Notes under the pieces: model-generated
The model's input: the letters and a program-made list of their open reading frames with translations, nothing else
What the model was told of the DNA's origin: nothing
Databases searched by the model: none
Made by a program: the position numbers and the translations under genes
Part shown: piece after piece, positions 57,802-64,000 of the stretch
Layout: every line of letters starts with the position of its first letter
Numbering within the stretch: the first letter of the stretch is position 1
From: Bacteriovoracaceae bacterium
GTDB lineage: Bacteria; Bdellovibrionota; Bacteriovoracia; Bacteriovoracales; Bacteriovoracaceae
Assembly: GCA_021737405.1 (NCBI GenBank)
Contig: JAIPEG010000008.1
Coordinates: forward strand, 1 to 64,000
Direction of reading: 5' to 3'
Length of the DNA: 64,000 bases

Positions 57802-58509
57802 TTACATGGTATTCTGAAACTCTCTCATTTTAAAATTAACGAGGGAATCAAGTGAGCTGGTTGAGGTCACTTTAAAGTGATCAATCCAAATGGCCTTTAA
57901 ATATTGAATGGAGTGATTTGGGTGGGTATTCATATCACTTAGTAAATAATCAAGGCGCTCTTTTAGTTCAGGTGAGCGAATATCAGCGAAATGACCTTCA
58001 TCATAGAGAGAGAGCAATTTACGGTTTAAGTCTACTTGCTCGTCATGAAAGTAATCAAAAAACTGAACAGCATGCTCGAGATCATGAACAAGAAAATGAA
58101 GTGCATTTTCCTTATTTAACTTTGGCCCATTCCACCGATCTGGATCGCAATATAGGGTCACGCATCTACGAGAACTCGCCTGCAGACTAAGAACCTCATA
58201 TACACTAGGGACATGTTGAAGGAGTTCAAGTTGCCACTCACCCAGAGTCCACTTTGCAAGAGCGCGAGAAACCTTAGACTTAATGCGCTTAAAGCGAGTA
58301 AATTCTAAATAATTAGCGAGCTCAAGAGAACTTAGCCTCGTAATTTCATCTAAACCCAATCTTGCCTTTTTTGATTGTACGAAGCCCTTTCCATGAAAAT
58401 ACTCTCCAAGGCATAAGAATGCGACAACTCCCATTCGTGCAGGAGCTAATTTATTTTGATTGTAGCAACGCAGGGCCTCATCAAATGTCGCCAAAATTTC
58501 CATGGTCAT
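57802..58509 (-). CDS. soluble protein with an HDLEH motif, unknown function
   Basis: A 235-residue protein without signal peptide. It begins MTMEILATFDEALRC and has mainly helices. HFLVHDLEHAVQFFDYF (about residues 134-150) has two His and an Asp/Glu in the spacing of a metal site. It lies 29 bases after the PAS gene and is probably cotranscribed, so it may be its partner. No family recognised. Confidence 0.6.
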   Translation of the reverse strand: MTMEILATFDEALRCYNQNKLAPARMGVVAFLCLGEYFHGKGFVQSKKARLGLDEITRLSSLELANYLEFTRFKRIKSKVSRALAKWTLGEWQLELLQHVPSVYEVLSLQASSRRCVTLYCDPDRWNGPKLNKENALHFLVHDLEHAVQFFDYFHDEQVDLNRKLLSLYDEGHFADIRSPELKERLDYLLSDMNTHPNHSIQYLKAIWIDHFKVTSTSSLDSLVNFKMREFQNTM

Positions 58510-58538
58510 TTTTAGCTCAAAAAGTAGGCCAATGACAA

Positions 58539-59180
58539 TTAGCCCTTCAGATTTGTGATCAGATTGGTAAGTTGGGATGAAACTTCGGATAGAATTAGGG
58601 ATTTGCTATGAAAGCTCTCTCGTAACTCTTCAATACTCATCTCTTCTACTTTCATTGAGCTAGAGACTAATTCATCTATCACAAATTCAAGAACATGAAT
58701 GTGACTTTTAAAATCGTGAATAAGTTTTTCTGCGAAGAAATCAAAGCTGTGAAGAGCAATTTTACCAAGCTCTTTAAAATCAATATTATTGGTCTGTGAA
58801 TCATCAAAGGTAAAATTTAGAATATCTTTGACTTGATTCTTGTCATCAAGGGAATAGGCCCGACCACGAGTATGCACAGAAACCCAATGACCTTCCTTAT
58901 GTTTTAAGCGGTATTTAAAATCTGCCCAATAAATCTTAATCAGTTCGGGATTTTTTTGAATATATTCGGCCTCTTTTGCATTTTCTTCCTGTAACCTTGC
59001 AAGATCATCTGGATGTACGAGAGAGAACACAAAGTTCAGCCCACCGTCTTTAATTTCTTCTGGAGAATGGCCAATAAGCATCTCCATCTCTTTACTTACA
59101 AAGTAATATTGTCCTGTTTGGAGGTTATAAACGGCGACGGCGAGGGGTAGAGATTCTGCAAAGTTTTCAAATTGGCTCAA
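58539..59180 (-). CDS. PAS-domain protein with DHp-like helix but no ATPase domain
   Basis: A 213-residue protein. Residues about 8-130 form a PAS fold (AVAVYNLQTGQYYFVSKEMEMLIG, in part; FSLVHPDDLARL; WVSVHTRG), and 145-213 are two long helices with IHDFKSHIHVLEF, which looks like a histidine-kinase H-box helix. The catalytic ATP-binding domain is missing and the stop is clean. The start is TTG 59178-59180 with GGAG eight bases upstream; an ATG between them is out of frame. It may act as a sensor that receives a phosphoryl group or dimerises with a kinase. Confidence 0.78.
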   Translation of the reverse strand: MSQFENFAESLPLAVAVYNLQTGQYYFVSKEMEMLIGHSPEEIKDGGLNFVFSLVHPDDLARLQEENAKEAEYIQKNPELIKIYWADFKYRLKHKEGHWVSVHTRGRAYSLDDKNQVKDILNFTFDDSQTNNIDFKELGKIALHSFDFFAEKLIHDFKSHIHVLEFVIDELVSSSMKVEEMSIEELRESFHSKSLILSEVSSQLTNLITNLKG

Positions 59181-59320
59181 TCATTCTTCTCCATAAGTAA
59201 GTAGTGAAAGATCAAGGTAACACAGCACAGTCCCATACGGATTATTTAAAACAACTTTTCTTACTAATAAATCAATAATTTAGATTAAAGCATGAATTTA
59301 AAGAACGAAAGTGATGTTGC

Positions 59321-61102
59321 CTAAAGATGTTTTGTTGTAATCTTGGAAATCCTTTTAATTTTAAATAGTGTGTGAAAGGAAAATGCCGGTACAAATCTAT
59401 TGAAAAATTTATTTAATAGAAGGAAATTCTTTGTGAGAGAGAATCTTTTCAACAGAAATAAGGAAAGGATATTTATAGGCTCAGAGTAAACATTGTACTG
59501 ATCTCTATCAATTTTTTTATTCAAATAATGAAAGACTTTAAATTTCTCTTCCCTTCCACGAGACAGTAATTTATTAATTGAAGTTGGAGCACTCGTCACA
59601 AATACTCCATTTGAATAATCATATTTAAAGAATGAATCAGCTTCGTCTAGCGTTGGAAAAACTAATTCCTTAGCATCATTATTGTCAAAGTAGCCTTTAT
59701 ATAGTTTTAAAATTTTTTCAAACGGATTAAGTTTACTGAATTCCTCCCTACCGATACTTTTCTCTAATGCTTGATTGTCGATCACTTTCGCTAAATCATC
59801 TACCTGATAAATATAAAAAGTTTTTCCACAGGCTACCATCAGATCACGAAGTCTTTTAAGGCGCTTTAAACGGATAGCAGGGGTTGACTCTTTTGTGGCC
59901 CAATCGTTAATACCTCTATTCCAGGAAAAACCTCCTGCATCATCCATTTTTTTAAAGTCTTTTAGATCTAGGTTTATTAAGGCGGGGTTAATTGAGACTT
60001 CTGATATAATGTCAGAGTTAACTTTCAAAAAGTAATACGTTTTATTAAAATCAATTTCACTTTCAGTTGGATAGCCCGCAATAATATTAAGTTTGACCGT
60101 CATGAACTTGCCAGCTTTATTTAGAAGTCTTATCTTTTCGAATATTTCGTAAATTTGCTTTTCATCATGAAACTTTTTCATGTGTTTTAAAACTGAGGAT
60201 GATGCTGACTCAAGGCCAAAGCTAATGACCCGGCAGCCCGAATCATATAATAGCGTCAATAATTCAAGGTTATTCATTTGGCGACTAACTCTAAACCAAC
60301 ATTGCCACTGAATATTTAGTTTTTCTTCGATGAGCCGATGGCAGAATTTCTCAAGCCATTTATGATTATTATTAATTAAAGCATCTGTAAAAAAGGCTTT
60401 TTTATTTTTATGAGGTCTAAGCTCGTTAATACAATCTTCCACATCGGATCTGATAAAATTGGGATAGTGAAAATGCTGACTACAAAAGCTACAGCGATAG
60501 GGACAACCAACAGAAAAAGACGTCTCAATATAATCAGGTCTATTACCATAAGGAATATAGCTAAAGGGGCGATAACTTTCAAAAACAGACTGACCTTCGC
60601 TATATGTATAGCCATTCTCTGTAATAAAATTAAAGCCCAATAGCGGAGTAAATAAGGAAGGATTAAAACCCCACGAAACTAAGTGTCCTAAAATCTCATC
60701 ACTTTTTCCCTTAATGAAAAAATCAAAACCTTCCATTTTCTTTTTATAATATTCATCAAAAGAGCTTGTTCCAAAAAATGCCCCGCCAAATCCGACTGTA
60801 ATTTGAGGATAATACTTCTTTATAAATTCTCCGCATTCAATAGAGATGTCAGCATTAGCAGTCAAAATGGAGAAGCCTATAAATTTCGTATTTTCATTAA
60901 TAAGATCACCTAATGCCTTAAAAACAACACCTTTAAACTCTTCTTTTGAGAAATCAAAGCCTAAAGACGAGTTATCAAAATAATCGGTGCTCACCCCTAA
61001 ATCCGTAAGGGTTCGAACAACAGAAAAAGGGCCGACGGTATAGGACTCTTCTGGGAAGGTACTAAGATTGACAATGATGGCATGTTTTTCTTTAGAGATC
61101 AC
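59321..61102 (-). CDS. B12-binding radical SAM protein, second copy
   Basis: A 593-residue protein with an N-terminal Rossmann-like B12-type domain (FIGFSILTANADISIECGEF, in part) without DxHxxG, the radical SAM motif CPYRCSFC (about residue 200), and downstream GLESASSSVLKHMKKF. It has a longer C-terminal extension than the one at 46730. The start is GTG 61102; no ATG lies in frame near it. It is on the same strand as the P460 group, 54 bases downstream. Substrate unknown. Confidence 0.88.
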   Translation of the reverse strand: MISKEKHAIIVNLSTFPEESYTVGPFSVVRTLTDLGVSTDYFDNSSLGFDFSKEEFKGVVFKALGDLINENTKFIGFSILTANADISIECGEFIKKYYPQITVGFGGAFFGTSSFDEYYKKKMEGFDFFIKGKSDEILGHLVSWGFNPSLFTPLLGFNFITENGYTYSEGQSVFESYRPFSYIPYGNRPDYIETSFSVGCPYRCSFCSQHFHYPNFIRSDVEDCINELRPHKNKKAFFTDALINNNHKWLEKFCHRLIEEKLNIQWQCWFRVSRQMNNLELLTLLYDSGCRVISFGLESASSSVLKHMKKFHDEKQIYEIFEKIRLLNKAGKFMTVKLNIIAGYPTESEIDFNKTYYFLKVNSDIISEVSINPALINLDLKDFKKMDDAGGFSWNRGINDWATKESTPAIRLKRLKRLRDLMVACGKTFYIYQVDDLAKVIDNQALEKSIGREEFSKLNPFEKILKLYKGYFDNNDAKELVFPTLDEADSFFKYDYSNGVFVTSAPTSINKLLSRGREEKFKVFHYLNKKIDRDQYNVYSEPINILSLFLLKRFSLTKNFLLLNKFFNRFVPAFSFHTLFKIKRISKITTKHL

Positions 61103-61156
61103 ATTTAATCATAACCTAAAGAGATAAAACTTCAATGATTTAGGGGCAATTAGGCT

Positions 61157-61654
61157 TTAGTTACAACGTATTCTTAAATCTTTAATCCAGTCACTCTTGT
61201 TATCATATAAATATTTAATGATAAAAAGACGCTTTGTTTTTTTACAATAGAGAATATTGTAGTTCGTTTTCAATAACTTATTACTTTCAAAGCATTGCCC
61301 TAGTGTATTGGCGCCAGATGAGAGAAAGTAGAGAGTGGATAAGTAGTTATCGTTGTCCTCCTTTATAGTACCAACAGGTTGGTTTTCAGGGAGGCACTCA
61401 TTTAAACCCAATAGCTCCCCAGTATAAGGATCAAGTTTGGGTTTTATATGTTCCCTTACGCCATCAATTCTTTTAAGAATAAATGACTTCGCGTCCTCTA
61501 TAGAATCAAAATCATTGACCTTTGTCCAACGGATGCTATTCTCCTCTGAAAAAGAGTGAATAGACCAACCTGCATAAATCTTACGATTTGATACTTTACT
61601 AATTGAACAGGAGGTTAAGAGAAGAAGGAATAGGAGCGAAACAATTTTCATCAT
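61157..61654 (-). CDS. small lipoprotein
   Basis: A 165-residue lipoprotein (lipobox LTSC) with four further Cys (LNECLP, GQCFES, YCKKT, IRCN) and a mixed alpha/beta mature part. The ATG overlaps the stop of the P460 gene (ATGA), so it is translated with it. No family recognised. An electron-transfer or protein-binding partner for the cytochrome is possible from position alone. Confidence 0.6.
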   Translation of the reverse strand: MMKIVSLLFLLLLTSCSISKVSNRKIYAGWSIHSFSEENSIRWTKVNDFDSIEDAKSFILKRIDGVREHIKPKLDPYTGELLGLNECLPENQPVGTIKEDNDNYLSTLYFLSSGANTLGQCFESNKLLKTNYNILYCKKTKRLFIIKYLYDNKSDWIKDLRIRCN

Positions 61655-62526
61655 TTGTCACCAACGCAAACTTTAATCTCAATAACTTTCCTCTTTGGCT
61701 TTGGTCCGGTGTGAAAGCTCATTATTTCGGTTTCACCCTTACTGCAATGTCCTGACTTATTTATAAATACCAATGAGAACGACTTCTTATCATCCCCAAT
61801 CAGAATAGAGGGTTTTCTAGTTCTCAAGGACTCTTTGATAAGAGTAGGTCTTATTTCATCAAAAGTTCCATAGAAGAAATGCTTTTTAAGCACTCCTTGG
61901 AGATCGTTAATATTCTTATCTGCCGATGGTAGAAGCTTTTGAATATTACGAGGTAGATCACTCACTTTAGAAGTCGTAAAATAAACTTTTTTAGTTTTTA
62001 GTGACTCTAGCGCATTAAACTTTGAAGTCTTAATAAAACCGATTGGTTTAGAAAAAACATGTCCAGATTCTTCGACGATGCTATGGCAAGCAACACATGA
62101 CTCGGTCTTCTCTTTTATGTCACCTGGCATAAGTTTACCGTCAGGTGTGAAAAGAGCATAACCCCATCCATTTGAATTTTTATACTTTATCTTATCCCTT
62201 ACCATAAGCTGCACACGACTAGGTGCCATAGGCATAACGGAGCTTAAATAGCTTGGATCTTCTCCTGTTACAAAACTCACCTTTCCAAAGATGGCCCCAT
62301 TGGGATAATCACTACTTTCGTTTTTTAAGGCCGAAAAGGCCTCTCGATTGGCGTAGGTAAAACGCATTTCCCCAGAATCCTTACGGTATCTAACAGTTAC
62401 TAAATTCCAATCCTGGGTAAAATCTTTGTACATCTCATAAGAAATTCCATTCATTTCAGGAAATTTTGACTGTGCACAGACAGTAGTTGACCAAAATGCC
62501 AGACTAAGAAACAGATTCGTAATCAC
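61651..62526 (-). CDS. exported cytochrome P460-family protein
   Basis: A 291-residue protein with a signal peptide (to about residue 19). GWGYALFTPDG and the CVACH haem motif (Cys144, Cys147, His148), then HVFSKP, match the cytochrome P460 family, whose members oxidise hydroxylamine or bind NO. After the haem motif about 140 residues remain, longer than the usual tail, and hold a second beta-rich part (SILIGDDKKSFSLVFINK, in part). The cross-linking Lys cannot be picked by eye. The start is GTG 62524-62526; no ATG fits. Confidence 0.8.
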   Translation of the reverse strand: MITNLFLSLAFWSTTVCAQSKFPEMNGISYEMYKDFTQDWNLVTVRYRKDSGEMRFTYANREAFSALKNESSDYPNGAIFGKVSFVTGEDPSYLSSVMPMAPSRVQLMVRDKIKYKNSNGWGYALFTPDGKLMPGDIKEKTESCVACHSIVEESGHVFSKPIGFIKTSKFNALESLKTKKVYFTTSKVSDLPRNIQKLLPSADKNINDLQGVLKKHFFYGTFDEIRPTLIKESLRTRKPSILIGDDKKSFSLVFINKSGHCSKGETEIMSFHTGPKPKRKVIEIKVCVGDK

Positions 62527-62574
62527 TAATTAAACCGCACCCTTCAGAAAAACTTAACGATTACATATAATAAT

Positions 62575-63675
62575 CTAATTCATAAAATTAGCAATGAGCT
62601 GGATCAACTTTAGTGCCTGTGGATAAAGAAAAGGAATAACTTCAATAGCAATAAGAATAATAATGATGATCTCCATATAGTGGCCACGTCGATTATGAAG
62701 TTCGGCCATATACATTTGAGAAATATCTAAGAGGTTCTTTAGTTTTTGGTCCACAGTCGCTTGCCATTGAGGTACTTGTAACCTTTTTAGACCTAAACGA
62801 TATAAACGAGCAAAGTAAATATCTCCGACGACTTTTAAAGAGTTTTCAATACGCTCAACAACTTCACTTGTTTCAATATAAATCTGACCTGCATCTCTTG
62901 AAAGAAGAGAGATCGTACTATTAAAGATACTAGGCTTTCGCTCTATAACTTGTCGATAAAGCCCACTGAGTTTTTTGTCTAAGAGATCATCAAAGTAGCG
63001 CAGCTCTAATAACTGAACATTCGCTAGTTCAAGGACATCACAAATGTCCTCTTCGTCCCCGGACGAAAAGACAAAGGCATTGTCCCAGTCTATAACAACA
63101 ATATCGTTAGGCCCATAGCTAAGTGAACACTCTTTGATAGGCGAAATCATGGCCTCACTTAAAGGAACCTCCCCTTCCATACTTAAGAGCTGGTAAACAA
63201 AATTATCTTCTAACCAGAAACTCTTTTGGGAGGATTCTGTCGAGGCGACAAATATATTGTATTCCTCACTTTGATCCCAAACTCCAGGTTTCTTCAAGCT
63301 TTTTCCGAGAAGACTCATTAATTCTTGAACTTTAGACTTACAATAATCGTCGACGGCCTCATTATTAGACCAATTCTTAAGCCAGTTCAAAATCTGAGGT
63401 TTATCTATCCCAGAAGGACAGTCTATTGTTAGAGCAAAAGAAATTGCCCCATAACTCCATATTTTCGCCGTTAACTCCACCGGAACGTCATTAAGATGAT
63501 CAAGCCCCAGAGTCAGAACAATCGGAGGATGGCCAAGAAAGAAATCCTTCGAAGGTTTTTTTAAACTATATTTATGAGTAGGACCCAGATTTTTTAACTT
63601 CTCAAAGGCCTCTTCTAGAATAATTTCATGGGCCATATCAAATATGCGGTAAATTTTAAGTCTTCCTGTTTTCAT
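62575..63675 (-). CDS. DUF155 (RMND1/Sif2-like) protein
   Basis: A 366-residue protein of the DUF155 family, which in eukaryotes includes mitochondrial RMND1 and yeast Rmd1. The family core is seen as NDIVVIDWDNAFVFS followed by LELANVQLLELRYFDDLLD, with a C-terminal membrane helix (MEIIIIILIAIEVIPFL). Bacterial members exist but are of unknown function. It lies two bases after the partial gene at the right edge, so it is probably the second or later gene of that operon. Confidence 0.82.
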   Translation of the reverse strand: MKTGRLKIYRIFDMAHEIILEEAFEKLKNLGPTHKYSLKKPSKDFFLGHPPIVLTLGLDHLNDVPVELTAKIWSYGAISFALTIDCPSGIDKPQILNWLKNWSNNEAVDDYCKSKVQELMSLLGKSLKKPGVWDQSEEYNIFVASTESSQKSFWLEDNFVYQLLSMEGEVPLSEAMISPIKECSLSYGPNDIVVIDWDNAFVFSSGDEEDICDVLELANVQLLELRYFDDLLDKKLSGLYRQVIERKPSIFNSTISLLSRDAGQIYIETSEVVERIENSLKVVGDIYFARLYRLGLKRLQVPQWQATVDQKLKNLLDISQMYMAELHNRRGHYMEIIIIILIAIEVIPFLYPQALKLIQLIANFMN

Positions 63676-63677
63676 TA

Positions 63678-64000
63678 CTATTTATCCGTTAAGTATTTGT
63701 TATGCAAACTACTAAAGCATGAACTTTTATCGTAAGTATATACAGTGAAATTTGAAAAATTCTTATAATGCTTTAAATTAGAACTTGGATCGATTAGATT
63801 ATTTATTTTGCCTAAACAAGCTTTTTGATCGGATTCTTTCATAACCAAAAAACAGGTTCTATTCAATAAGGAATTATCAAGAACATCTTCACCTAAAAGT
63901 AAATAATCAATGCCGCCGCTATCATATGTGAGATCATCGACGAGAAGATGACAGTCCAATATGTGGTTGTCAAACTTAGAAATAACAATATTAGTTTTTA
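63678..64000 (-). CDS. 3' part of a protein of unknown function (start outside window)
   Basis: The minus-strand frame is open from the right edge to the TAG at 63678-63680; the upstream codons continue without stop, so the gene begins beyond the window. The 107 visible residues include DDLTYDSGGIDYLLLGEDVL, and four Cys. A NERD-like nuclease fragment came to mind, but the Glu-x-Lys pair is not found. It ends two bases before the DUF155 gene. Confidence 0.6.
   Translation of the reverse strand, partial: KTNIVISKFDNHILDCHLLVDDLTYDSGGIDYLLLGEDVLDNSLLNRTCFLVMKESDQKACLGKINNLIDPSSNLKHYKNFSNFTVYTYDKSSCFSSLHNKYLTDK

Noticed and set aside
63678..64000. NERD nuclease fragment at the right edge
   Set aside because: The GGIDYLLLG segment is similar, but the Glu-x-Lys pair is missing and most of the protein is outside the window.

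Overview
The window is low-GC bacterial DNA (roughly 37-38 % by eye), densely coded on both strands, with no rRNA, tRNA, CRISPR array or insertion sequence that I can see and no gap over 300 bases between genes. Many products carry signal peptides or lipoboxes. Envelope genes (MltA, LpoB-like, OmpA, LPP20-like, FecR) sit beside large secreted proteins of unknown function, and the four-base word GGCC is strikingly frequent for such AT-rich DNA. Together this suggests a Gram-negative member of the Bdellovibrionota, most like the Bacteriovorax/Halobacteriovorax group. That placement is inference from style and gene content, not from a marker gene.

Layout. 1-7.6 kb: the 3' part of a repeat-containing protein, a secreted protein, an outer-membrane barrel, mltA, ftsH and a secreted protein. 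7.6-12.5 kb: a tightly packed minus-strand run of LysR regulator, ATP-grasp enzyme, AspA/AstE-type zinc hydrolase, a small membrane protein and an MFS transporter. 12.6-15.7 kb: a small acidic secreted protein, a cupin, and a second ATP-grasp/AspA set (rimB-rimK-aspA). 15.8-19.7 kb: a 1013-residue membrane ATPase whose end overlaps an MscS channel gene. 19.7-26.1 kb: an exported KatG, two alpha/beta hydrolases, a Cys-rich secreted protein, a GDPD-type phosphodiesterase and a secreted endonuclease I. 26.2-31.6 kb: a NatA/NatB-type ABC exporter fused to a CPBP protease, a TPR-like protein, a HIT protein and a papain-like secreted protein. 31.6-37 kb: a seven-gene minus-strand envelope cluster (FecR, LPP20-like, LpoB-like, COG3014-like). 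37.2-42.5 kb: isoaspartyl peptidase and an RND pump with a TolC-type partner. 42.6-50.4 kb: a giant lipoprotein combining a circularly permuted ATP-grasp with an HExxH domain, PhyH dioxygenase, a radical SAM protein, an OmpA lipoprotein and an SGNH lipoprotein. 50.5-54.9 kb: an ADP-ribosylglycohydrolase with altered metal ligands, a membrane protein, and a secreted HELGH metalloprotein. 54.9-64 kb: a long minus-strand series with a 936-residue membrane protein, PAS protein, second radical SAM/B12 protein, cytochrome P460 and a DUF155/RMND1 homologue.

The most unusual items are: (i) the ATPase-MscS gene pair, which looks like an MscK-type channel split into two genes with an added ATPase; (ii) a lipobox-bearing ATP-grasp/metallopeptidase fusion, an ATP-dependent ligase fold sent out of the cytoplasm; (iii) two neighbouring cassettes that each pair an ATP-grasp ligase with an AspA/AstE hydrolase; and (iv) a KatG with an export signal. 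Family assignments rest on motifs read by eye; no database search was run.
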